Source: Methanosarcina siciliae T4/M
GTDB lineage: Archaea; Halobacteriota; Methanosarcinia; Methanosarcinales; Methanosarcinaceae
DNA: 64,000 bases
Assembly (NCBI RefSeq): GCF_000970085.1
Contig: NZ_CP009506.1
Location: 4,650,001 to 4,714,000, forward strand
Direction: 5' to 3'
The stretch's first letter is position 1. Each line of letters opens with the position of its first letter. Below are positions 8,724-16,192 of the stretch, piece after piece. Position numbers and translations under genes: made by a program. A model generated the notes under the pieces. It saw nothing but the letters and a program-made list of their open reading frames with translations. It was not told the origin of the DNA and ran no database searches.

Positions 8724-9073
8724 CCAGTACTGCGGCTTTGAAATAAGTTTATAAAACTGGACTTTTGAATAGATTAACCGATCACGGATTTTTCCACAAA
8801 ATAAAGAGATTATTTTGGAATCGAAGCACTACATTTTTGTTAGACATGTTATAAATGATTTTTTACATTCCATTTTTTAATCAAGATAACTCCATTATGA
8901 AAAAGCCGCGCTGTAAGCGCGGTAAATTTCCGTGAAGACGTCTAATAAGGTTGTTTTGTTTCCTCTAAACCTACAAATCGTTCTTCCTTTTTTACATCTA
9001 TCAACAAAAATCTATAGCCACCACTACCGTTATTCAATCCTTTTCCTCATCTCTCCTCTCCTACCAGGTTACT
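8724..9073. other. Intergenic; probable right flank of the IS110 element
   Basis: No gene is seen. A GC-rich hairpin, CCGCGC (8906-8911) with GCGCGG (8917-8922), interrupts otherwise AT-rich DNA and could mark the end of a mobile element. The transposase stop is at 9074, so the element's right end should lie within this stretch, but no terminal repeat defines it. Confidence 0.4.
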
Positions 9074-10272
9074 TTATGTCGGGACTTGGAAAGGTTTTTT
9101 ATTCTTTTCTACCGACCAAATAATCCTTATCATCTTTTTAGCTGCCGCACAAAGTGCAGTATTGTAGTGTTTCCCCTCACTTATTTTCTTCATGAAATAC
9201 TGCTTTATCACCGGATTATGCATCTTTGCTTGCACAACAGCTCTCCCCAAAACCCATCTTAACAATCTTGATCCTCTTTTGTTAGGTCCTGAAATAACTT
9301 CCTTGTTCCCAGACTTTTTTACTTTTGGATCATATCCTGCAAAAGCGACTATCTGGTCTGGATGTTGAAAGTTCTCCACGTCTCCAAGTTCCGCCCAGAT
9401 CATAGCCGCCATTAAATCACTAATTCCAGGAATTGTCTGAAGGTAATGCTTATCCTTCAACGTTTCCCAAGCAGCCAAAATCCTGGGTTTCCACTTCTTT
9501 TATCTGGCTTTCCATGTATTCAATCAGGTTAAGCAAGGACTTGACCTCAAATAATAAAGCCTCCTCAATAAAGTCAGGAGAAATTGAATCTTTCGCCATT
9601 TCTAAGAGTTTTCTTGTTTTCTCAGGACTGTAATGATTTCTGCTCGTTTTTTTCATAAACTCATAGAGCTTTTCCTCTCCCATTCCAAGCATATCTGAGG
9701 GTCTTGGTACTTCATTTAGAATGGCTATAGATGTTTTAGTGAATATGCTGGAAAACATCTGGTCATATCGGGGAAAGATAAGATGTACGTTACGTATTAA
9801 CCCGCTTCTTTAGATTAGCCACATTTGATTTCAACTTGAAATGGAATCCACAGTATTCTTTCAATTCCATTCTTTTTTTATCGCCATAACAGGTTTTTGG
9901 CGCCTCCCCAAATTGAAGTATCGCAGCAATTGTTTTTGCATCGATTTTATCGGTTTTTGATCCCCTAATGTTGACCGCTGCAAACCCCTTTACCTGAGAA
10001 GGATTGTAGGCATGAATTTCATAGTGTTTTGAAAGTTCCGAATATATGGCATACCAGTATATTCCCGTAGCTTCCATTCCAATCCGAGGAATTGAATTTA
10101 ATCTATTAGATACTGATTCCACACGTTCTATGAATTTCTCGATACTGCTTTTTAAATTCTTGATTTGGATATACCTTCCAATCTGTTTACCCTCATCGTC
10201 CAAAATACAGGCTTCATGAGCATCCTTAGCGATATCAATACCGATGTTCAAATACATTTTTTGATCCCCCAC
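9074..10272 (-). pseudogene. IS110-family DEDD transposase, two frameshifts
   Basis: Three consecutive minus-strand frames together encode one IS110 recombinase. Residues from 10272 down to about 9800 carry the N-terminal DEDD RuvC-like domain (NIGIDIAKDAHEA at the start, the GMEATGIYW motif, and a KTDKIDAKTIA stretch). The next frame (to 9450) is the linker region. The last frame (to 9074) is the transposase_20 domain with TIPGISDLMAAMIWAELGD and the serine-containing SGPNKRGSRLLRW region. One extra base near 9798 (in GTTAATACG) and one near 9490 (in ACCCAGG) would each restore the frame if removed. The gene is thus recently inactivated, with little other decay visible. Confidence 0.85.
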
Positions 10273-10284
10273 AATACGATTTTA

Positions 10285-10465
10285 TAGGCTGGAGACCAAA
10301 TATCCCTCTGCTCTCTACAGATCGTAAGCTCGTGGAAAATCGCCAGACTCTGTGAGCACAGAGCTGTAACATGTTAAATTGCCGGAGAGCCGTAGGAGTG
10401 AGGGTGGTAGTCTAAGATAGCCGGACAATGCCGTAAGTCCTAATAACTACCCTCCCAGCCTACGT
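10285..10465 (-). ncRNA. Candidate IS110 bridge RNA
   Basis: IS110-group elements encode a bridge RNA in the non-coding end upstream of the recombinase. The 190 bases upstream of this transposase are far more GC-rich than the surroundings and are structured. A 9-bp stem with a 3-base bulge pairs 10400-10411 with 10446-10454, closing a 34-base internal loop. A second hairpin pairs CTCTGTG (10348-10354) with CACAGAG (10357-10363). The location and structure fit a bridge RNA. The guide loops have not been matched to a target. Confidence 0.5.
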
Positions 10466-10519
10466 TTGTTTTTATGAAAATGCAGCAATAAAAGTATGCT
10501 GCAATTATCATTTATACGA

Positions 10520-10594
10520 GTCCTCTTGAGCGAGCCAAGCGAGCGAAAAGAACCTCGTGCTCCCGAAGCGAAACTCGGGAGGCGAAACTCGGGT
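10520..10594 (+). repeat. Dispersed two-hairpin repeat, copy A
   Basis: This is a ~55-75 bp element with two short stems: GTCC...GGAC-type outer pairing (here partly degraded) and CCCGA...TCGGG. Related copies lie at 15527-15588 and 29501-29553, all in the same orientation. It sits between the IS110 remnant and the thermosome promoter. A 69-codon open frame across it (10496-10705) is not a gene. Confidence 0.65.
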
Positions 10595-10654
10595 GTATTA
10601 AAAGTACCAGAAGACCTTTTTTTTCCGAGTTCAGGACCTGACCTCCAGAGGAAT

Positions 10655-10664
10655 TCTTATATAG
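10655..10664 (+). promoter_or_regulatory. Thermosome gene TATA box
   Basis: TTCTTATATAG lies about 105 bases before the thermosome start codon and is the best TATA element in the region. It predicts a leader of roughly 80 bases. Confidence 0.4.
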
Positions 10665-10768
10665 AAGTGCTTGCATTAAGAATAGGAAATTACGCACAAA
10701 GGTAAGTGCTCAGAAATACAATTAACAGAAATTCATACTAGTTCACATCATTGAAAGGAGATTAAAGC

Positions 10769-12397
10769 TTGGCAGCACAACCGATCTTTATATTACGGGA
10801 AGGAAGCAAGAGAACTCACGGTTCCGATGCTCAGCACAACAACATCATGGCCGCAAAGGCAGTAGCTGAGGCAGTAAGGACCACTCTTGGACCCAAGGGT
10901 ATGGACAAGATGCTTGTAGACTCGATGGGAGACGTCGTCATCACCAATGACGGAGCAACCATCCTTAAAGAAATGGACATCGAGCACCCAGGTGCGAAGA
11001 TGATCGTAGAAGTCGCCAAGACCCAGGACGCCGAGGTAGGAGACGGAACCACCACAGCAGCCGTGCTTGCAGGAGAATTCCTGACAAAGGCAGAAGAACT
11101 GCTGGAAAGCGGCGTACACCCCACTTTGATCGCAAGCGGTTACAGGCTTGCAGCAATCCAGGCTGCAAAGATTCTTGACACGATTACCATCAGTTCATCT
11201 CCGGAAGATACCGAGACTCTTGAGAAAATAGCAGGCACAGCCATCACCGGAAAGGGTGCGGAGTCGCACAAGGCCCACCTTTCAAGGCTCGCAGTCCAGG
11301 CGATTAAGTCCGTTGTCGAGAAAAGCGAAGATGGGAAGATCACTGTAGATATCGAGGACGTAAAAACCGAAAAGAGACCTGGCGGCAGCATTAAAGATTC
11401 CGAGATTGTTGAGGGTGTAATTGTCGACAAGGAACGCGTTCACACCGCCATGCCGGAACTTGTGAAGGATGCAAAAGTTCTCCTCTTAAGTGTTCCAATC
11501 GAACTCAAAAAGACAGAAACCAAAGCCGAAATAAAGATCACAAATCCTGACCAGATGCAGCTTTTCCTTGACCAGGAAGAAGCCATGCTCAAGGAAATTG
11601 TAGACAAGGTGATCAGGACAGGCGCAAACGTGGTGTTCTGCCAGAAGGGGATTGACGACCTTGCCCAGTACTACCTGACAAAGGCAGGCATTTTCGCCAT
11701 GCGCAGGGTAAAGAAGAGCGACATGGACAAGCTCTCCAGAGCCACAGGTGCACGGGTTATTACAAACCTGGACGAAATCGAGGAGGCAGATATCGGCTAC
11801 GCAGGCCTTGTGGAAGAAAAGGATGTCACCGGTTCCAGAATGACCTTTGTCACAGGCTGCAAGGAAAGCAAGACCACATCTATCCTCCTCCGCGGCGGAA
11901 CTGAGCACGTAGTTGACGGCCTTGAGAGAGCCCTTGAAGATGCTCTCAGAGTTGTCGGCGTTGCTCTCGAAGACCAGAAGATCGTAGTTGGCGGCGGCTC
12001 ACCCGAAGTGGAACTGGCTCTCAGGCTCAAAGAATATGCAGCAACCCTCAAAGGCAGGGAACAGCTTGCAGTAATGAAGTTTGCCGAGTCCCTCGAAGTA
12101 ATTCCCCAGACCCTTGCCGAAAACGCAGGGCTGGACCCGATCGACATGCTTGTGGAAATGCGCTCCCAGCATGAAAAGGGCAACAAGAGGGCAGGACTCA
12201 ACGTCTACACAGGCAAGATCGAGGACATGTTCGAAAACAATGTTGTCGAACCCCTCAGGATCAAAACCCAGGCAATCAACGCAGCTACCGAAGCCGCAAT
12301 CATGATCCTCAGGATCGATGATGTAATTGCTTCCTCCGGCGGCCCAAAAGGCCCGGGCGGAATGCCAGGCGGCGAAATGCCTGAAGACATGATGTAA
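10769..12397 (+). CDS. ths: Thermosome (group II chaperonin) subunit
   Basis: This is a subunit of the cytoplasmic archaeal chaperonin, which folds proteins in an ATP-driven closed chamber. The protein has 542 residues, the normal length. It shows TTLGPKGMDKML near residue 35, the nucleotide-binding NDGATIL near 60, and the catalytic GDGTTT at 91-96 with Asp92. The tail carries the flexible Gly/Met-rich end (GGMPGG) typical of thermosomes. It starts with TTG, supported by AAAGGAG eight bases upstream. It stands alone, preceded by its own promoter and followed by a hairpin terminator. Heat regulation is expected for the family but no specific operator is recognised. The exact paralogue (alpha, beta or gamma) cannot be decided from this window. 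Confidence 0.97.
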   Translation: MAAQPIFILREGSKRTHGSDAQHNNIMAAKAVAEAVRTTLGPKGMDKMLVDSMGDVVITNDGATILKEMDIEHPGAKMIVEVAKTQDAEVGDGTTTAAVLAGEFLTKAEELLESGVHPTLIASGYRLAAIQAAKILDTITISSSPEDTETLEKIAGTAITGKGAESHKAHLSRLAVQAIKSVVEKSEDGKITVDIEDVKTEKRPGGSIKDSEIVEGVIVDKERVHTAMPELVKDAKVLLLSVPIELKKTETKAEIKITNPDQMQLFLDQEEAMLKEIVDKVIRTGANVVFCQKGIDDLAQYYLTKAGIFAMRRVKKSDMDKLSRATGARVITNLDEIEEADIGYAGLVEEKDVTGSRMTFVTGCKESKTTSILLRGGTEHVVDGLERALEDALRVVGVALEDQKIVVGGGSPEVELALRLKEYAATLKGREQLAVMKFAESLEVIPQTLAENAGLDPIDMLVEMRSQHEKGNKRAGLNVYTGKIEDMFENNVVEPLRIKTQAINAATEAAIMILRIDDVIASSGGPKGPGGMPGGEMPEDMM

Positions 12398-12422
12398 AAA
12401 GATTAAACTAAGCTGAAGGCTC

Positions 12423-12455
12423 CCGGAAAATCCCAAATTTTCCGGACCTCTCTTT
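12423..12455 (+). terminator. Thermosome terminator hairpin
   Basis: CCGGAAAAT (12423-12431) pairs with ATTTTCCGG (12437-12445) across a 5-base loop, followed by a pyrimidine-rich run with TTTT. It starts 26 bases after the stop codon. Confidence 0.65.
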
Positions 12456-12760
12456 TAGAAATCTATTTCTGAAATTATTTTGGAATCCATTTTTGGAACC
12501 TCTTTAAAAATAGATTTTTCCCGGTAAGAAATAGAGATCCTTTTCCAGAATAATTTAAGGAACGGGGATAGTTCCTGGAATAGACTCTTCGGTTTCTGGA
12601 AAATTATTTGAGAAATCAATAAGGGAAAAGTAAAGAAAAACGTTTTTCAGAAAGAGTAAGCCATATTAAAGCCAAATACTTATTAAAGGGAGTTACAGAT
12701 TCCGGAAAATATATCTCAGATCGAAGTCTGAAACATGAATTTAACTATTTAATGAAGTCT
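12456..12760. other. AT-rich convergent intergenic region
   Basis: No gene, RNA or clear repeat is visible between the thermosome terminator and the stop codon of the convergent DUF473 gene. Confidence 0.5.
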
Positions 12761-13150
12761 TTACCTGGCTTCGTAGCAGGAGATATCCCTAGCATCTACT
12801 CGTACTGGTTTACCGATTTCATCAGAAATAACACTTCTCACCCTTGCCATATGTCGGCACTCAAGTTGAATGCGGGCTGAAAGAGCCTCTCGCTCTTCAA
12901 TATAGAAATCATTTGAGCTGACAAATGAGTGGACAGAAATCTGCTTTTGAACGACCTTTGCTATGATTCCCGAAGTCCCATCGGCAAGGTCCTGAAGGCT
13001 CGTAGAAGTCAGGAGAACATTATCTCCTGCATTGAGCCCCAGTACTCCGAAAAAGTTCTGCGGATTCCGGATCTCAAGAGTTCTCAGTTCGTGTTTTTTC
13101 AGAACCTCAATTACGGAATCGGCAATCCCTGTTAACGCAATGTACTCCAT
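12761..13150 (-). CDS. DUF473 family protein
   Basis: This is a 129-residue protein of the methanogen-specific DUF473 family. Recognisable family features are MEYIALTGIADSVIEVLKK at the start, LRTLEIRNPQNFFG, a DNVLLTSTSLQDL stretch, GTSGIIAKVV, and a C-terminal IQLECRHMARV region. The frame is open upstream to 13222, but the ATG at 13150 follows the PAC2 stop codon by four bases, with GGGTGATCC as ribosome binding site. I chose it because it gives the usual family N-terminus. The tight spacing means it is cotranscribed with the PAC2-family gene. Function is unknown; the linkage suggests a role tied to protein quality control or proteasome assembly, which is inference. Confidence 0.85.
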   Translation of the reverse strand: MEYIALTGIADSVIEVLKKHELRTLEIRNPQNFFGVLGLNAGDNVLLTSTSLQDLADGTSGIIAKVVQKQISVHSFVSSNDFYIEEREALSARIQLECRHMARVRSVISDEIGKPVRVDARDISCYEAR

Positions 13151-13154
13151 AGGA

Positions 13155-13913
13155 TCACCCGTACATTGGGAACTCCTTTTTGACTTCTCCCTTCCGCTCG
13201 GTAGCCTGAACATCTTCAGCAAGCTTCTGGAGCTCGGTTTCTATGCGCTCGGCCTGCTCAATAAGCCTGTCAGTACTGACCGAAAGTCCGTACAGTTCAT
13301 TAAGGACTCCGATAACGGCGGAAGCGGCTCTTGGGTCAGGGTTCTGGGTTTTTGTAGCTCCGAGCAGACTGATCGCAGGAATTCCGCGCAGCAGGCATTC
13401 GGCCATTACGCTCCCTGAAATCCCGGAAATTGTTCCCATCTGGAAAATTTCCACCTTATCCCTGATTTTATCCAGCATTTCCGATGTGGTAGCTGCCCCA
13501 AAGACCTTGTGTCCTCCGTCCATAATTGCAATTCCTGCGATAGAAGCAATCTCCCTGACATTGATAGACTCAGCCCAGTCCACAAGGGCATTGCTCACAT
13601 CATAGGAAACCGAATGGCTGATCGGGATATCAGAGATAACTATTATGATGTTATGCTCCACGTTTTCGTAGATCCTTACAGGCATGTTTATGAGCCCTTC
13701 ATAAAGCACTGCGATTGAAGGGAAATACCTGGACTCAATGGAGCCGATATACTCCATATCCATCTCTTCTATCATGTGCTGACTTGCTATATTCCCCACA
13801 AGTCCGATTCCGGGAAAACCTTCAATCAAAATAGGGTTTTTTGACTGCACAGGTTTGGTAATAATCTTCACGTCGTTGTTGTCATAGTCTGTAGTAGTTG
13901 ACAGAAAAACCAC
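13155..13913 (-). CDS. PAC2-family (proteasome assembly chaperone-like) protein
   Basis: This 252-residue protein belongs to the archaeal PAC2 family, related to eukaryotic proteasome assembly chaperones. The diagnostic N-terminal pattern NPILIEGFPGIGLVGNIASQ is present near residues 26-45. Further matches are DIPISHSVSYDVSNALVDW, an AIMDGG turn, and SVMAECLLRGIPAISLLGAT. The C-terminus is a charged helical segment (ERIETELQKLAEDVQATE). The longest frame begins with a GTG at 13913, immediately preceded by GAGG, a very short spacing; a start a few codons later is possible. It forms an operon with the DUF473 gene. It is cytoplasmic, with no signal peptide. Biochemical function in archaea is not established. 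Confidence 0.88.
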   Translation of the reverse strand: MVFLSTTTDYDNNDVKIITKPVQSKNPILIEGFPGIGLVGNIASQHMIEEMDMEYIGSIESRYFPSIAVLYEGLINMPVRIYENVEHNIIIVISDIPISHSVSYDVSNALVDWAESINVREIASIAGIAIMDGGHKVFGAATTSEMLDKIRDKVEIFQMGTISGISGSVMAECLLRGIPAISLLGATKTQNPDPRAASAVIGVLNELYGLSVSTDRLIEQAERIETELQKLAEDVQATERKGEVKKEFPMYG

Positions 13914-14342
13914 CTCAATGAAATGAAACCCCTATGATAATATCTGACCTAATCCTAAATAAACAAGTTTCTCGCCAGCCCGGGTCTGTATTGCCATCAG
14001 CACAGACATCGATAAAAAAATATCGACGAATCCGGGATTCCAAAAGCCCTAGCCCTCTTTTTTATTAAAAGAGAATCCTTTTAATATATATCTTTTCTCA
14101 TGACAGAGGAAAAATAATTCAGATCAGGAGCGTTTATTCTAATAAAAATGCCTTCTCCGCCCAATGACTTCTAAATACAAACTGCATTGATGCCGGGGAA
14201 GAAAGGGGAAGGAAAAAAGTTTCATAGAAAAAAGGAAGATAACAGGAAAGAAATGCAAGAACGACAGAACAGAAACCGGAAAAACAGTCTACAAAAGCGG
14301 TTCGTAGAAAGAAAATAAACCAAACACAGGAGGAATTAATTC
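13914..14342. other. Divergent intergenic region
   Basis: This holds promoters for the PAC2 operon (minus) and the gene at 14343 (plus). An A/T-rich element, TTTAATATATATC (14088-14100), is the best TATA candidate for the plus strand. A purine-rich leader with GAAAGGGGAAGG follows. No gene is seen. Confidence 0.45.
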
Positions 14343-14930
14343 ATGGAAAAACCAATTCTCTATCTGGACAGCGTAGGAGAAGAGAATACAGACGCAGTTG
14401 TCGAAGCTGCAGCAAAAAGAGCTGCAGAACTTGGAATAGCCCATATCGTAGTTGCCAGTACCAGCGGAAAAACCGCCCTCAAAATGGCAGAAGCAGTAAA
14501 AGCCAGCAACATAAAAGTAATTGGAGTAAGTCACCAGTACGGCCAGAAGGAAAAAGGCGAGTGGGAAGTCGAAGAGGAATACAAAAAGAAGCTCGAAGAG
14601 CTTGGTGCAGTAATTACCACCCAGTCCCACATGTTTTCCGGAATCGAACGCTCTATCACTAAAAAATTCGGAGGCTATTCAAGGCTTGAAGTAATAGCCG
14701 ATACCCTGCGTTCCCTATTCGGCAAAGGCTTCAAGGTAGCCATAGAAGTTGCCATCATGGCAGCGGACTCAGGCCATATCCCTGTCTCTGACAACACCGA
14801 AATCATAGCCATAGGAGGCACGAGGCAGGGTGCGGATGTGGCTCTTGTACTTAGGCCGGCTCACAGCAACGACTTCTTCTCACTGCAGGTCAGGGAAATT
14901 ATTGCAATGCCGCGGGCAAAAGAAGACTGA
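14343..14930 (+). CDS. Stand-alone pyruvate kinase C-terminal-like domain protein
   Basis: This 195-residue protein matches the alpha/beta C-terminal domain of pyruvate kinase without the catalytic barrel. Supporting features are VEAAAKRAAELGIAHIVVAS with TSGKTALKMAE near residues 20-50, and a late alternating beta/alpha part with EIIAIGGTRQGADVALVLRP. In pyruvate kinase this domain binds allosteric effectors, so a nucleotide or small-molecule sensor role is possible; that is inference. It has a strong AGGAGG ribosome binding site eight bases before the ATG and appears monocistronic. The acidic, alanine-rich composition and lack of membrane segments indicate a soluble cytoplasmic protein. Confidence 0.85.
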   Translation: MEKPILYLDSVGEENTDAVVEAAAKRAAELGIAHIVVASTSGKTALKMAEAVKASNIKVIGVSHQYGQKEKGEWEVEEEYKKKLEELGAVITTQSHMFSGIERSITKKFGGYSRLEVIADTLRSLFGKGFKVAIEVAIMAADSGHIPVSDNTEIIAIGGTRQGADVALVLRPAHSNDFFSLQVREIIAMPRAKED

Positions 14931-15074
14931 TCCAGAAAAAGTAAACGAAGGAAAAAATGGGAAGAGGGGGGACTATAGTAACTATAATTACAACTGAGAT
15001 ATACATGGGATTCGCCCGAGGCGCGATTCAGATGACGTAACTCTGGAAGTGAAACTCTGCTGAAACTACCATAA

Positions 15075-15497
15075 TTATTCGTATTTAGAAACAAGGTACT
15101 TAGCAACGTATTCAGCAAATAGTTCCAGATCGTCAATGTCGTTTTGAAGATGGGAGTAAAGCTTTTCCAGGTCAATATCTGCGTACATATGGACAAGCAC
15201 GTTTCGCAAGCCTGCCGCCGGTGCTAGTTTTTTGGCAAATTCCTGTGGGAGGATGTCGTGCTTCCCAAGTATCAGGATAACTTCCCTGTAAGTATCCGGA
15301 CGCCTCAGTTTCTCGCTAGAAATGATCATCTCGCAGATGTCAATCATGCAGGCAAGAGAGATCTCCATATACCTTTCAACCGCTCCCCTCAAAGTACGGT
15401 TGTTCTTTATGTCCTCAATATCACATGGCTGGTATTCTCTGAGAGTGCTGACATACTCTCCAAGTTGTTCCAGCTTGAAGTTAATTTCTTCAATCAT
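15075..15497 (-). CDS. hepT: HEPN-domain protein of MNT/HEPN toxin-antitoxin pair
   Basis: This is a small helical HEPN (DUF86/HepT-like) protein of 140 residues. The RNase-type motif RxxxxH is intact as RNVLVH in the context PAAGLRNVLVHMYADID. HepT proteins act as toxins and pair with an MNT nucleotidyltransferase antitoxin, encoded just upstream on the same strand. The open frame reaches 15614, but those first ~39 codons are translated repeat sequence (MKTLTSSWTTRIAPREYAV...), so I placed the start at the ATG at 15497, where the protein begins MIEEINFKLEQL. A second copy of this start region exists 121 bases upstream, overlapping the MNT stop. The normal ATGA coupling has therefore been broken by a repeat insertion. 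Function is probably retained if the new start is used. Confidence 0.82.
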   Translation of the reverse strand: MIEEINFKLEQLGEYVSTLREYQPCDIEDIKNNRTLRGAVERYMEISLACMIDICEMIISSEKLRRPDTYREVILILGKHDILPQEFAKKLAPAAGLRNVLVHMYADIDLEKLYSHLQNDIDDLELFAEYVAKYLVSKYE

Positions 15498-15629
15498 CGA
15501 AATACACTTTTCCTGCCCCAAAATTAGTCCGCTTGAGCAAGCGTAGCGAGAAAAAAGGACCGCGTACTCCCGAGGCGCAATTCGGGTGGTCCAGCTTGAA
15601 GTTAATGTCTTCAATCATCGAAATCCACT
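15470..15629. repeat. 39-bp duplication flanking a dispersed repeat
   Basis: The segments 15470-15508 and 15591-15629 are the same 39 bases with two mismatches. They contain the HEPN start codon region. Between them lie 82 bases holding copy B of the dispersed repeat. This looks like an insertion event that duplicated its target. Confidence 0.85.
15527..15588 (+). repeat. Dispersed two-hairpin repeat, copy B
   Basis: AGTCCGCTTGAGC at the left pairs through its GTCC with GGAC in AAAAAAGGACCG, and CCCGA pairs with TCGGG further right. The stem sequences match copies at 10520 and 29501 while the loops differ. It lies between the MNT and HEPN genes. Confidence 0.7.
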
Positions 15630-16058
15630 CTCTGCTATCCTTTTCAAGCTCTCTTTTGCATGCCTTTCAATGTGGTATCGCTCATCCAGGTACCTGGACA
15701 TGATTTTAGTCTCAAACTTTACCCTTAAAGGTTCATCAGCCTTTAAAATGATCCCGTTACGTATGATGTTATACGTCAAAAGAAGAGGTGAATCATTGAG
15801 CAGCACAAGGTCTATATTATTAGTTTTAAGAAGACCTGTAAGTTCACTTATTAATTCCAGCTGAAGGTCAAAAGTATCCTTTTGTAAAAGAGTATAATCA
15901 AAAAGCACAGCAATATCTATGTCGCTCAGGCTGTTAGCTTCTCCCCGGACGGTTGAGCCGAAAAGATAGGCTAATGTAACATACTCGACTCCGGAGAAAA
16001 ATTCCCTTAGCTCCTGTTCAAGCTGTTTGAGATTTAATTGTGGCATGGCAGGCGACAT
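15615..16058 (-). CDS. mntA: MNT-domain nucleotidyltransferase antitoxin
   Basis: This is a minimal nucleotidyltransferase of 147 residues. The motif GSx10DxD is complete: Gly34-Ser35 in FGSTVRGEANSLSDIDIAVL with Asp46 and Asp48, and a third acidic residue, Asp83, in NNIDLVLL. In characterised pairs the MNT protein AMPylates and neutralises the HEPN toxin. The frame opens with a GTG at 16070, but AGGTGAT covers that codon, and the ATG at 16058 lies at the right distance from it, so I chose 16058. The stop codon TGA overlaps an ATG that was probably the original HEPN start. The intact catalytic residues suggest a working antitoxin. Confidence 0.88.
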   Translation of the reverse strand: MSPAMPQLNLKQLEQELREFFSGVEYVTLAYLFGSTVRGEANSLSDIDIAVLFDYTLLQKDTFDLQLELISELTGLLKTNNIDLVLLNDSPLLLTYNIIRNGIILKADEPLRVKFETKIMSRYLDERYHIERHAKESLKRIAESGFR

Positions 16059-16158
16059 ATCATCAATCACCTATGACTTTATTCTTACCACTGTTTATAA
16101 CTTGTGCAGAAAAGGTGTCTCTTTCTACCTTATCCTAATCTCCTGCAAGCCCCCAAAG

Positions 16159-16168
16159 ATAAATATAT
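16159..16168 (+). promoter_or_regulatory. TATA box of tgtA
   Basis: GATAAATATATC lies about 26 bases upstream of the tgtA ATG. No ribosome binding site is present in between, so the mRNA is probably leaderless or nearly so. Confidence 0.6.
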
Positions 16169-16192
16169 CTGAGAGGCATCTATACCCCCGGC

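Larger units (their letters stand above)
9074..10465 (-). mobile_element. IS110-family element, degraded
   Basis: The element reads on the minus strand. It has a structured non-coding left end (about 10273-10465) and a DEDD/transposase_20 recombinase gene broken by two frameshifts (9074-10272). IS110 elements lack conventional terminal inverted repeats and none are visible, so both boundaries are approximate; the right end may extend to about 8900. Confidence 0.7.

Noticed and set aside
8906..8922. GC-rich hairpin as a separate IS200/IS605 end
   Set aside because: Suggestive shape, but no TnpA or TnpB remnant nearby, so it is only noted within the IS110 flank.
10496..10705. 69-codon frame before the thermosome gene
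   Set aside because: It is translated dispersed-repeat sequence plus promoter DNA.
11486..12436. Several long minus-strand frames across the thermosome gene
   Set aside because: They are shadows caused by the strong codon bias of the chaperonin gene.
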